From Limnoraphis robusta CS-951 (GTDB lineage: Bacteria; Cyanobacteriota; Cyanobacteriia; Cyanobacteriales; Microcoleaceae), in contig NZ_LATL02000088.1 of assembly GCF_000972705.2 (NCBI RefSeq), positions 1 to 30,495 on the forward strand: a DNA stretch of 30,495 nucleotides. The letters run 5' to 3'. Positions 8,017 to 17,356 of the stretch are shown one piece after another (position 1 is the stretch's first letter; the number at the start of each line of letters is the position of its first letter). The notes under the pieces were generated by a model, which made no database searches, was not told the DNA's origin, and saw only the letters and a list, made by a program, of their open reading frames with translations. The translations under genes and the position numbers were made by a program.

Positions 8017-8385
8017 TTTTTGCTTATACCCACCAGAATTGGGCAACTGTTCTTCATAATCACATGATGCAACAACTTCAAATCCAGATGACCAAGAGTA
8101 TTCAAGGATTTTAGATACTAAATCAATTTGATTTTCTTGAGTTTGTTCAGGAAAAGGATCGACTTCGATATAGTAAGGAAAGTATAAGAATCGATTGGTA
8201 GCTTCCTTACATAATTTTTGCTCAAAGCTTTCATTGTCTCTTAGCTCAATTTCTACGCTTTCTAAAGCAATAACATTTCCAGTTGACTTTGTGTTTAATA
8301 GGTTTTCCAATCCCTTTATAATGTCACTTTTATTCAACTCGGTGTTTAGAAAAATCTGGCAATAGAGGCTTTCACAAGTATTCAT
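8008..8385 (-). CDS. Candidate immunity protein for the giant toxin
   Basis: A 125-residue soluble protein starting at ATG 8385, 112 bases after the giant gene's stop and on the same strand. That is the position where polymorphic-toxin loci keep their immunity gene. The C-terminal half has FLYFPYYIEVDPFPE, then a helix, then SGFEVVASCDYEEQLPNSGG. This resembles small proteins of the form YPYYLEI...CDFEDELP that I associate with immunity genes next to toxin C-termini. I cannot name the family with certainty. The conserved acidic CDYEEQLP end could serve binding to a basic toxin surface. The frame may have lost a further 50 residues through a frameshift at 8017-8021. Confidence 0.55.
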   Translation of the reverse strand: MNTCESLYCQIFLNTELNKSDIIKGLENLLNTKSTGNVIALESVEIELRDNESFEQKLCKEATNRFLYFPYYIEVDPFPEQTQENQIDLVSKILEYSWSSGFEVVASCDYEEQLPNSGGYKQKLT

Positions 8386-8422
8386 TTTGGTTTCATCTCC
8401 AAATTTTTATGTCTTGATTTTT

Positions 8423-8463
8423 TGCAAGCTGCTTTGAATGTCAAACACTTAAGACAGCTTGCA
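8423..8463. terminator. Inverted repeat between toxin and immunity genes
   Basis: TGCAAGCTG (8423-8431) and CAGCTTGCA (8455-8463) form a perfect 9-bp stem with a 23-base loop in the 112-bp gap. No U-tract follows on the minus strand, so it is not a classic intrinsic terminator. It may stabilise the transcript end or partly separate expression of the two genes. Confidence 0.4.
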
Positions 8464-8497
8464 TTTTCAGAAACTAATGATAAATATTGGAATGACT

Positions 8498-11400
8498 TTA
8501 TTCAAGAGCAATCCAAGGTCCATCATCAAAATTACCACCTATTTTAATCACAGAAAGATCGACTTTCATACCTAGTTCTTGTTCTAGTTCATTTCGTAAC
8601 TGTCGAAGACCTGCTTCCCCAGCAGCAATTTTTCCTTCGCTGAAGGCATACTCCTTGCTTGCTTCTTTTGCAGAACCTGGATTAGGAGTCTTAAATCGCT
8701 CTTCAACAAATTGATTGTATTGCTCAGGTGACATCCGTACAGCAATATCAATATCTGAGTCTGGATTCGCGGTACCAGCAGCACGACTTCCATGAATTCG
8801 GATATCATCACTTAGATAACTTGCCTTCTGCCGAAGTTTAGCCGATATGGAGCTATATTGTGCTTGTGTTAAGCCTTGTGGAACCTTTCTGACAGGCCCA
8901 GGAAGCATCAGAGGTGGGTCTTCTTCTTTCTTATCTTCTTTCGCAATTTGCTCAGAAGTATCATCAATTTTCTTGGCGATAGTCTTGCTGATATCATCCA
9001 AAGAATCTCCAGCAGTGGCCGCGTCATCACTGAACTTTCTGATTAAATCACCGACACCAGCTAAAGCAGGTCTAACTCCAGGCATAAGATCGAGAATCCA
9101 TCCAGCAGCTTCGTCCATCGTGCTGTCGAACTTACTCCAGACTTCACCAATACCCTCAACAACATCAAGTAGGATTTCTTTCCACTTGGCTTCCTTGAAT
9201 ACTTTAACAACTTGCTTGGTAACATCAGGTCCTAACTTTCTTAGCAAAGCACCTATCGGCCCCTTAAGTGCTATCTTGGCAACACCTTTGATAGCATCAC
9301 CAACACCTGGGAACCAACCAGCCAAGGAACCTAGCAACTCTACGAAAGTTTCTGTGTCACGTTTGCCATCGATGACAATTTTCCAAAGAGCAACAGCCGT
9401 ATCGATGATATCGATCGCTTGACCGACAATCGGTACAAAACCCAGAGCGACTTTCACAACTTCTATGCCAATCTGACCTCCTGGGGAATTGAGCAGAGTG
9501 AGAATTGTGTCTAAAAGCTTCTTACCGTCATTTGCCAGTTTGTTAAGCCAATTGTCAACATCAACTTTAAGCTCAACAGCTTTTTGAACAATTCTCTCCT
9601 CTACAGCCCTCGTAGTTGCTGCAATCTGCTGGTCAATCCCATTAATCTTGTTGTAAAGATTACCTGTTTGATCTCCCAAAAGAGCAGACACGATATCAGC
9701 AACAGTTTTCTGAGCGCGAGGCTTGACGTAATCAACTGTTCCCTTAAAGTAATTGGCGATCGCACCCACACCATTCTTAACCAAGTTTGCTATGTTATCG
9801 GCTTGGGGAACAACTAGATTGTCGTAGAAATTCCAACCCCCAACACCAACATTACGAAGACTGCCAAGGTTTTTAATCGCTTCAGTCTTGAACCAATCAA
9901 TCCCATTATTGATGTTTGTGACTTGAGCGTCTATTTTACCTTTTAATTCCCGTGCTAACCCTTCAATTGCACTATTGATTTCGCCTCCAGTTCTGTAGGC
10001 ATTCTTCAGAGCCTCAACAAACCAAGAAACCGCATTCTTAATTTCATTTCGAGCAGAGTTAACTTTGCCTTTGATCAAACTCAGCGCACCATTAAATGCT
10101 CCTTTTGCGGTATCCTTGGCAATACGAAGAGCATCTCCAATGCCCCATACGTTGTACACCCAAGACGGAATTTGATCGAAAATTCCATTGACTAAGTTAT
10201 CAAAAACGTTAGTTTCACCCGGTGAATCCAGCCAACCGAAGGCATCATTTCGTACTCCATCTAGGGCAGTATAAACCTTGTTGCGTTGCTCAGCATTCAT
10301 CCGAGCAAGCAGATCGTTTAGCTCCTGCTGATACTGCCGTTTCTCAGCTTCTAAATCCCGAATTTGAGCATTAGCTTTTCCTCGTTCAGCACTCTCAAAT
10401 TGATTCAGAGCAGTGTTATATATCTGCTTAATTCGCGGGTCAGCGAACGCCACACCCGGAGAAGTATTACCACCGCCGCTACCGCCACCATTGGAAGTAC
10501 CACCAACTTTCCAACCCGGAGGAGGCCCAATTTCCATCTGAGACAGCTTGTGCTGGAACTTAACAACTAGCTCGTAATCAGTGGTCACACCTTTGGGACT
10601 ATTGACTCGCAGCATATAAGTACCGGGAATCAAATCAGCGATAATTTGCTCATCGGTAATTCCCTCCCGCATCGAATAGGCAATCGGTTCATTTCGCACA
10701 TCGTACAGAACCAAATCTGCATCAGCCAAAAGCTTTCTCAGTTCAGCCGTAATTCGACCACCGCGAGACAGCGTAAACCGATAGTAATCATCCGGCACCA
10801 AATTTCCAACAGTTTCACCCGTCAAAGATGTCTCAAACGGATCGACAGGCCCAAACTCAGGCATAGGCTTGGCAAGATACCAATCCAATCCTCCCTTACC
10901 TTGTTGCCGCGCAATTTCCGCTTGCCGCCGCAGTTCCGCCAACCGCGCCTGCTCCCGTTCGTACTCTTCCCGTTCCCGACGACGGCGTTCTTGTTCCTCT
11001 GCTAGTCTTCGAGCCTGTTCCTCTAGCTCCCGTTGATTAGCCTCTGCCTCTTGCCGACGGCGTTCCTCATCTTGCCGCAGTCGTTCTTGTTCAGCCTGGT
11101 CGTTCCTGAGTCGGTCTTCTTGTTGCTGGCGATCCCTTGCTTCTTGTTCCTGCCTTTGCCGTAATTCTTGTTCGCGACGCTGCCGTTCGGCTTCTTGATT
11201 TTGCTCGTAATTAGGGCGGTGAACTGGAAGTTTAATTACTTTTCCGGCTTGGATATAATTTGGGTTAGGAATGCCATTATGGTTAGCAATCCACCAGTAA
11301 TTATTAGCAGAGCCACTGCCCATTCTCCATTCGGCAAGCTCGCTGAGAGTATCACCCCAAACAATTAGATAATCCTCCCAATCGTAATATTGACCGTTTG

Positions 11401-14400
11401 GTGCCCGTTCCGCGTGCGCCCAAATCTCCGGCGCTACTTTAGTTGGGTCAACCTCTTGCAAAATCGCAGGTTCAGAAGGCTCATCCCCATCGCCAAAAAT
11501 CTCAGCCAATTGCCGGAAAGCCTCAATCTGCTCAGGCGTTAAATCTTCAGAATTAAACCGCTGTCCGCCAAACAACCCAAAATCAGGAGTTGCCGCATTC
11601 AAATTCACTTCGTAACCCAAATCGGCCAAAGATGCGATAGTAACAGGGCTAATCGGCGCATTCCCAGCCTTGCCGCTAAAGTTCAAATCGGCCGTCATCA
11701 CCTCATCTTGGAACAGCGCCTCATTCCAGTGGAAACCAGCCGAACCTTTACCCTCAGTTTCCAGAGAAATCGCATCAGTCAAACCACCCAAATCTTTGAA
11801 CGCATCAACCGCCTTGCCACCGTTATACTGAGCCAGCGGCGTACCAGCATAATCAACTAACCCTTTCGCTTCCCAGAGATTACCAAAGCCCAAAGCGTGC
11901 AGAAACTCGTGCTGCACGACGCTGAACAACTTCCCAGAACGCTCCAACTCGGCAATATCCGCTGCATCAAACTGCACTAAAGATTGAGCGGGCAACATGG
12001 TTCCGTAGCGCATGAAATCAATTTTAGTTCGCGCTTGGGTGCCGCTCGCACCGTCAATATTGGCAGTAGAAATCTTGATATTGATGTCATCAATCACCTT
12101 TCCATCCACCACCGCCGAGGGCAACCCTTTTCCAATCAAGGATGCAACGCTTTTAGCTACTGCTTCCATGATTTGTTGTTGGGAAGTTGTCAAGGGACTA
12201 TCAAACTCCAAACCAATATTAAAGGGTTCCGTTGCGGTACTTTCAAACCCATACAGCATATAGGTAGCGGGACTCTCATTGCGTCGGTCAATTTTGAGAA
12301 TGATTTCATCGGTTGCATTGGCAGGTAATTGCAACTGATGGCTACCTTTGCCGAGGACTTGGGTTGCTAAAACTTCTCCAGAAGGGGTGAGATAGCTGAC
12401 AGACAACTCACCAGACAATACGGAAAATTCTGTTCCTTGTAAATAGCGACTATCTAGGCGATAGGTATCTGTTGGGTCAATAGGACTGACTTGATCGATA
12501 ATATCCTGAGTCCCTGAAGGCAACAGTTGCACCGCCTCAGCCACACTGTTCCCGCCTGTGTCTACCGTTGTTTGGGGAACTCCGGGAGGAGTAGCAGCCG
12601 GATGGGTGGGATCTCCTGGTAGGGGTTTATTAGTGGGATTTTGAGAAATAAAGTTATCGGTGATGGTGCGTTGACCCGGTTTCACCGTGTAGAGTTGGGG
12701 TTCAGTGGCTTTAGCTAGGGTAATAGCCGCAGCGATATTGAGCAACCCTGCACCTGTCTTACTGTCCCAATTGGGTTGGGCGAGATCGGTAGCGGTGCGT
12801 TTGATAATATCAATGACTTGGGTATAGTTGAGATCGGGATTGGCAGCCCAAACTTGAGAAATAGTACCTGTTACCTTAGCGGTGGCAACGGTTGTACTGG
12901 ATATTGAGCCACTATTACCATCAGCTACAATATCTAAGGCGTCTCCACTTCCAGAGTAACTCGCAGGTGCGTAGGCTTTTGGTACAGCGACAGCATTATT
13001 AACTTGTTCGGCTGCTCCAACGGTAATCAGGTTATCAAATTCTTTGGATAATTCACCCAAAGCTGACATTGTGCCAGGGTTATCTCCTGCGGAAACCACA
13101 ACAATAATATTGTGTTTCTGAGCATAGGCGATCGCAGCTTCTTCTTGTGGGGTTAATTCATAACGAGTGGTTACACTTCCATCGGGGTTAATTTGGGTTA
13201 AATCTAAACTCAAATTAACCACAGCATTCGGTTGTCCTGATGCTTTGGCGGCATCAACAAATTCGACTAAAGATTCTGCCCATTTTCCTGAACCAATAGC
13301 TCGTCCAGCCCAAATCGGAGCGTTATCATTAATCCCATCAATACCAATACCGTTATTTTGTTGGGCAGCAATAATTCCTAATACATGAGTCCCATGTTCG
13401 TTGCCTTCTCCCTCCGCTAAAGTGGGGTCAGCATCGCCATCAACTTTATCACTTCCCCAGGTAATTCTAGAATAGTCAATATCAGGATTGTTGCCACTAA
13501 ATCCGGTATCAATTATTCCCACTAAGGGCTGGTTTTCTGTAGCAAATTCAAATTGTACAGGAGGTTCAACGGGTGTGGGAAGAACGGGTTTTGTAATTAA
13601 TTGAGTTTCCAGTCGTTCAATTAACTGTAATGTGTTGGCACTGACAGCAAAGTTTGGATTGGTTTCGGCTTGGGTTATTAAGCGATTAGTTAATTGTTCT
13701 AATTGTTGAATTAAATTGCTATTTACTGGGGTTTGCGAAAGGGTCTGATTCTGTAAATTGTAGGTCAGTTTTTCTAATCGATTAACCAGATTAACCGTTG
13801 GAGATTCAACTGTGGGGGTTGGGGGAGTTCCCGGTAAATTATTTTCAACGTCTTCAAATTCAGTTGTATCAACGGGTAAAACTGAACTTTCCGAACTATT
13901 ATCGCCATCAATTAATTCCGTTTCTTCGGTTTCCTCAATACCTGAATTATCTAAATTTTTCTCAATTTCAACATTTTCTAACTGTTCAATTGCTTGAACA
14001 AAAGAAGTTTCTGAAATCTCTTGAAGTTCAGTTTCTTCTAATTCCTGTTCGGATTCTTCGGCGAGGGTAATTTCTAAATTGTTTTCAGCTTCCTCTACAA
14101 TAGAGGTTTCAGAATTGTCTACAATTTCAACAACTTCGGATTCTTCAGCTTCCCCTACAACAGTTGAATTTTCTGAATTCTCCTTGATAACTGTTGGTTC
14201 AGTTTGGGAGGTAGAACTTTCTGAATCTTCCTCAGCTTCGATAACTACCGATTCTTCAGCTTCCTCTACAATAGGAGTAGATAAGTTCTCCTCTACAACA
14301 GAGGTTTCATAATTATCTGCAATTTCAACAACTTCCGACTCATCCGTTTCCTCAACAGTTAGATTTTCCGAACTCTCCTCGATAACTATTAGTTCAGTTG

Positions 14401-16675
14401 GGGAAGTAGAACTTTCAGAATTCTCCTCGGTTTCGATAACAAATGATTCTTCAGTTTCCTCTACAATAGAAGTCTCTAAATTGTTTTCTATTTCGGTAAC
14501 TTCTGATTCTTCAGTTTGTTGAACGATAGGAGTATTTCCACTATCTTTGATTTCAACAAGTTCAGATTTTTCTGTTTCCTCTACAACAGCAGTAGATAAG
14601 TTTTCCTCAACTTCGATTTCTTCTAACTCCGATAATGATTCTTCAACAGGAGTTTCTAAGTTATTTTCAATTTCAGTAACTCCAGATTCTTCTGTTTCCT
14701 CTACAACAGCAGTAGGTAAGTTTTCCTCAACTTCGGTTTCTTCTAACTCCGATAATGATTCCTCAACAGAAGTTTCTAAGTTATTTTCAATTTCAGTAAT
14801 TTCTGATTGTTCAACAGAAGTATCCAAATTATCTTCAATTTCAATAACTTCTGAATCCTCAACAACAGAAGTTTCTGAGTTATTTTCGATTTCAATAATT
14901 TCGGATTCTTCAATCTCGGATTCAGTAGATTCTACTAATTCTGTAGATTCATCTTGAGATTCTTCATCCTCTGAAAAATCGACGGTTTCATCAATAACTT
15001 CGGTATCTAAAACTTCAGAATTAGATACCTCCTCATCGCTTTCAGTTTCGGTTTCAGATTCTTCCTGATCCAGTAAATCTTCAAACTCAGTTAAGAGATC
15101 TGATAGATTATTTTCAATTTCAACAATTGGTTCTTCCGGTGTAATATAAGGTTGAGCATATTCAATTAATGCTTGACCCATATCGGAAGAACGCCAATCT
15201 TTATTCGGACTGATAACTTCATCTAAATGAACGGCTTCTCCGCTTGCTCCTCGCACCTGAAAGATGATATCATTGTAATCGTGATCACTTTTATTATCTA
15301 TTCGCAAATCTTCAAATACAAAGGTATTTCCATCTCCTGTAACATCCGCAATTTGTCCGAGTTGAAAACCATCTTCAGGATTGGCGGTTGACAATGAAAA
15401 TAAAGGTCGAATGGTTCCTTCTACACTGGGATTATCGAAGACTTGCTGTACTTTTCCATTGGGAACCAACATCACCGCAAATTTATCCCCCGGACGCATA
15501 TTAAAGGTTTTTACACCTAAATATTCTCCCCGGTTAAAATCGGTTTCTTCCAATCCTCCGCTAAATTTTGCGCCTTCGTTTCCATCGGAAATCACAACAT
15601 GACCGAGTTCAGAATCACTCAACGCACGGTTTGCTGCTTCTTTAATAAACTCTTCTAAAGTTAGGTCTAATTCCTCCATTCCTTCCAAACTGAAGATGGC
15701 GAGTTCACCCCGACCAAATCCTCCACCATCAAACAAATAATCAATTCCGATTTCCCCGGTTTCTCCGACGGTAAAGATACCGGAGTCAAAGTTTAAGTCA
15801 ATAGGAGAATTAACAATTTCTTCGATAATTTCGGCGTTGCTATCGGTTTCGTTTTCGCTTTCGTTTTCGTTTACTGTATCGGTGTTGTTAGAGTCTTCAG
15901 TTTCAGAATCAGTCGATGATTCGGTTTCTTCTATTGATTCGTCTACCGAGGTTTCAGCAGTGGTTTCGGTATCTTCTGTCTCAGATTCTTCGTGTAAAGT
16001 TAACTCGTCGGAAATTTCTTCTGTTGGAGATTCTTCTAAGGTTGAATCTTTAGACGTTTCTTCTGAGGAGGACGCGGTTGCAACGGATTCTTCTGAAGTT
16101 GAAGAATTTGAAGAACTTTCTGAGGAGGATACCGTTTGAGTAATATTTTCGGTTGAACTCTCTTCAACTTCTGATGAAGATTCTGAGTCTACTTCTAAAT
16201 CTTGATTGATTTCGGAATCGCTGTCGGAATTTGACTCTGTTATTTCAGCGTCGGAATTTTCGGTAAGTTCTGATGAAGATTCGGCTTCGGATGTAATTTC
16301 TTCATTAGATTCTGCTAAATCTTTCTCGGAAGTCTCAGAATTGTCTTCAACGTCTAATTCTTCTAGGTCGGTAATAAAAGGAATTTCAACTTCATCAACT
16401 TCGTCAAGGTTGGAAACTTCGACGGGGGTTAAATCTTCTTCCGATGCGGTTTCAACCTCCGAGTCAAGTTCGCTTTCTATTTCATCCAGTAATTCACTCT
16501 CAATAATAATGGGGTCTGGACTGTCATCTCCTCCATCGACTAAACCACTTGGAGTCAGTATCGATTCTAGGATAAAGGTTTCTTGAGATGGAGGTTTTTT
16601 GGATTGAGACTGGAAACCGGAAGCAGGTTGACGTTTGCTAGAAGAAAAACCGATTAAATTTTTAAGTAAACCCAT
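8498..16675 (-). CDS. Giant modular polymorphic-toxin-like protein, 2725 aa
   Basis: Domains in order: short basic N-terminus with no signal peptide; Ser/Glu-rich acidic region (about 30-290); DUF4114-like beta domain (about 305-480, DHDYNDIIFQV); second acidic repeat region (about 520-985); subtilisin-like domain (about 1045-1315) with Asp1056 (IDTGF) and His1094 (EHGTHV), but Thr1262 in TTVATAKVTG where the nucleophilic Ser is expected; leishmanolysin-like M8 metalloprotease with His1589-Glu1590-His1593 (HEFLHALGF) and a downstream His; LysM (about 1768-1821); Arg/Glu-rich helix (about 1822-1925); PPC-like domain (about 1942-2040); helical region; pre-toxin hydrophobic segment (FVPIVGQAIDIIDTAVALWK, about 2400-2440); C-terminal nucleotidyltransferase with GSRAAG at 2629-2634, Asp2641/Asp2643 in SDIDI and a likely third acid, Asp2706. 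The last domain is the predicted toxin, transferring a nucleotide to an unknown target. Export route is unknown. Long 5' region holds operator-like dyads. Confidence 0.85.
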   Translation of the reverse strand: MGLLKNLIGFSSSKRQPASGFQSQSKKPPSQETFILESILTPSGLVDGGDDSPDPIIIESELLDEIESELDSEVETASEEDLTPVEVSNLDEVDEVEIPFITDLEELDVEDNSETSEKDLAESNEEITSEAESSSELTENSDAEITESNSDSDSEINQDLEVDSESSSEVEESSTENITQTVSSSESSSNSSTSEESVATASSSEETSKDSTLEESPTEEISDELTLHEESETEDTETTAETSVDESIEETESSTDSETEDSNNTDTVNENESENETDSNAEIIEEIVNSPIDLNFDSGIFTVGETGEIGIDYLFDGGGFGRGELAIFSLEGMEELDLTLEEFIKEAANRALSDSELGHVVISDGNEGAKFSGGLEETDFNRGEYLGVKTFNMRPGDKFAVMLVPNGKVQQVFDNPSVEGTIRPLFSLSTANPEDGFQLGQIADVTGDGNTFVFEDLRIDNKSDHDYNDIIFQVRGASGEAVHLDEVISPNKDWRSSDMGQALIEYAQPYITPEEPIVEIENNLSDLLTEFEDLLDQEESETETESDEEVSNSEVLDTEVIDETVDFSEDEESQDESTELVESTESEIEESEIIEIENNSETSVVEDSEVIEIEDNLDTSVEQSEITEIENNLETSVEESLSELEETEVEENLPTAVVEETEESGVTEIENNLETPVEESLSELEEIEVEENLSTAVVEETEKSELVEIKDSGNTPIVQQTEESEVTEIENNLETSIVEETEESFVIETEENSESSTSPTELIVIEESSENLTVEETDESEVVEIADNYETSVVEENLSTPIVEEAEESVVIEAEEDSESSTSQTEPTVIKENSENSTVVGEAEESEVVEIVDNSETSIVEEAENNLEITLAEESEQELEETELQEISETSFVQAIEQLENVEIEKNLDNSGIEETEETELIDGDNSSESSVLPVDTTEFEDVENNLPGTPPTPTVESPTVNLVNRLEKLTYNLQNQTLSQTPVNSNLIQQLEQLTNRLITQAETNPNFAVSANTLQLIERLETQLITKPVLPTPVEPPVQFEFATENQPLVGIIDTGFSGNNPDIDYSRITWGSDKVDGDADPTLAEGEGNEHGTHVLGIIAAQQNNGIGIDGINDNAPIWAGRAIGSGKWAESLVEFVDAAKASGQPNAVVNLSLDLTQINPDGSVTTRYELTPQEEAAIAYAQKHNIIVVVSAGDNPGTMSALGELSKEFDNLITVGAAEQVNNAVAVPKAYAPASYSGSGDALDIVADGNSGSISSTTVATAKVTGTISQVWAANPDLNYTQVIDIIKRTATDLAQPNWDSKTGAGLLNIAAAITLAKATEPQLYTVKPGQRTITDNFISQNPTNKPLPGDPTHPAATPPGVPQTTVDTGGNSVAEAVQLLPSGTQDIIDQVSPIDPTDTYRLDSRYLQGTEFSVLSGELSVSYLTPSGEVLATQVLGKGSHQLQLPANATDEIILKIDRRNESPATYMLYGFESTATEPFNIGLEFDSPLTTSQQQIMEAVAKSVASLIGKGLPSAVVDGKVIDDINIKISTANIDGASGTQARTKIDFMRYGTMLPAQSLVQFDAADIAELERSGKLFSVVQHEFLHALGFGNLWEAKGLVDYAGTPLAQYNGGKAVDAFKDLGGLTDAISLETEGKGSAGFHWNEALFQDEVMTADLNFSGKAGNAPISPVTIASLADLGYEVNLNAATPDFGLFGGQRFNSEDLTPEQIEAFRQLAEIFGDGDEPSEPAILQEVDPTKVAPEIWAHAERAPNGQYYDWEDYLIVWGDTLSELAEWRMGSGSANNYWWIANHNGIPNPNYIQAGKVIKLPVHRPNYEQNQEAERQRREQELRQRQEQEARDRQQQEDRLRNDQAEQERLRQDEERRRQEAEANQRELEEQARRLAEEQERRRREREEYEREQARLAELRRQAEIARQQGKGGLDWYLAKPMPEFGPVDPFETSLTGETVGNLVPDDYYRFTLSRGGRITAELRKLLADADLVLYDVRNEPIAYSMREGITDEQIIADLIPGTYMLRVNSPKGVTTDYELVVKFQHKLSQMEIGPPPGWKVGGTSNGGGSGGGNTSPGVAFADPRIKQIYNTALNQFESAERGKANAQIRDLEAEKRQYQQELNDLLARMNAEQRNKVYTALDGVRNDAFGWLDSPGETNVFDNLVNGIFDQIPSWVYNVWGIGDALRIAKDTAKGAFNGALSLIKGKVNSARNEIKNAVSWFVEALKNAYRTGGEINSAIEGLARELKGKIDAQVTNINNGIDWFKTEAIKNLGSLRNVGVGGWNFYDNLVVPQADNIANLVKNGVGAIANYFKGTVDYVKPRAQKTVADIVSALLGDQTGNLYNKINGIDQQIAATTRAVEERIVQKAVELKVDVDNWLNKLANDGKKLLDTILTLLNSPGGQIGIEVVKVALGFVPIVGQAIDIIDTAVALWKIVIDGKRDTETFVELLGSLAGWFPGVGDAIKGVAKIALKGPIGALLRKLGPDVTKQVVKVFKEAKWKEILLDVVEGIGEVWSKFDSTMDEAAGWILDLMPGVRPALAGVGDLIRKFSDDAATAGDSLDDISKTIAKKIDDTSEQIAKEDKKEEDPPLMLPGPVRKVPQGLTQAQYSSISAKLRQKASYLSDDIRIHGSRAAGTANPDSDIDIAVRMSPEQYNQFVEERFKTPNPGSAKEASKEYAFSEGKIAAGEAGLRQLRNELEQELGMKVDLSVIKIGGNFDDGPWIALE
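14581..14820. repeat. 120-bp tandem duplication in the acidic region
   Basis: The block starting CTACAACAGCAGTAGATAAG is repeated exactly 120 bases later with about ten substitutions, mostly at the far end. It encodes 40 residues of the Glu/Ser/Thr repeats (NLETPVEESLSELEE-type). Surrounding repeats are older and more diverged, showing that the acidic spacer grows by tandem duplication. Confidence 0.8.
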
Positions 16676-16738
16676 AAAAAGTTAGCACAGCTTTTAGCTG
16701 AGTTGTAGTAGAACCCTGTTGCTGACCACCCCTAAAAC

Positions 16739-16775
16739 GTTAGAAGACCTAGAGGAAATAACTAAGTCTTCTAAC
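16739..16775. promoter_or_regulatory. Inverted repeat in the 5' leader of the giant gene
   Basis: GTTAGAAGAC (16739-16748) and GTCTTCTAAC (16766-16775) are a perfect 10-bp stem around 17 bases, 64-100 bases upstream of the giant gene's ATG. It would form a hairpin in the leader mRNA or act as a DNA operator. No terminator-like U-tract follows. Confidence 0.5.
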
Positions 16776-16850
16776 ATAATTATTGGTAAATCTTTCTGAA
16801 GTTTTAGTTATTCCTTGCTTCTATTAAATCAGGTATTTTCCGAAAAGAGT

Positions 16851-16939
16851 ACCGTATATTTACGGATTTTATGAAATTTTAAAAATCACCGTAAATTTAC
16901 TGAATACAGAGAGCATCGCCGTCTCCGTAAATTTACTGA
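16851..16939. promoter_or_regulatory. Three operator-like dyads upstream of the giant gene
   Basis: ACCGTATATTTACGGA (16851-16866), ACCGTAAATTTACTGA (16888-16903) and TCCGTAAATTTACTGA (16924-16939) share the form WCCGTA-N4-TAC(G/T)GA. They are spaced 37 and 36 bases apart, about 3.5 helical turns. They lie 176-264 bases before the start codon. The arrangement fits cooperative binding by a dimeric regulator. The sequence is not one I can assign to a known cyanobacterial regulator. Confidence 0.6.
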
Positions 16940-17237
16940 TGAGTCAACTTATAAGTTGATTCTCAACACAATTTATCTGTCGGTTTCAAAAGTAAATTGA
17001 AAGGTCAAATTAACAGAAAATCTTGGGGGTTGTGAAGATTGATGAAACTAGACAGCAAAGTTCAAGTCAAATCACTTTTTATTGAGCGATCGCTATCACG
17101 TTAGCTATTTCTTGTCAGTTCTAGCAACAGCCAAGATGGTTAAGACTCTGGGTTAGGTTCCGTCATGCTTAAAAACGAAACGCCCTTATAATCTATGTTG
17201 GGTTGCTGTTTAGGTAGCGTTTGATTTTTTCGATAAA

Positions 17238-17356
17238 CTAATCACTCTGTTCCGTTGTTTCTTCAGCTTCGCTCACCACCGCTATTTCTACATGATCCTG
17301 TTCTTCCAGTTCCGGGGAAGAATAGAGAATCAATCTTTTCCCGTAGCGATCGCATG
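17238..17356 (-). pseudogene. Coding-like gene remnant
   Basis: A minus-strand frame between a stop just upstream and a TAG at 17238 reads GKRLILYSSPELEEQDHVEI and then AVVSEAEETTEQSD. Composition and a HIP1 site at its beginning look like a true C-terminus of about 38 residues. There is no start codon in context. Family not recognised; it could be the tail of a lost small gene. Confidence 0.3.

Noticed and set aside
8584..8811. 75-residue frame in the toxin C-terminus
   Set aside because: Out-of-frame overlap with the well-supported nucleotidyltransferase domain.
13798..16586. Several plus-strand Ser-rich frames of 60-136 residues
   Set aside because: These are antisense shadows of the Glu/Ser/Thr repeats of the giant gene.
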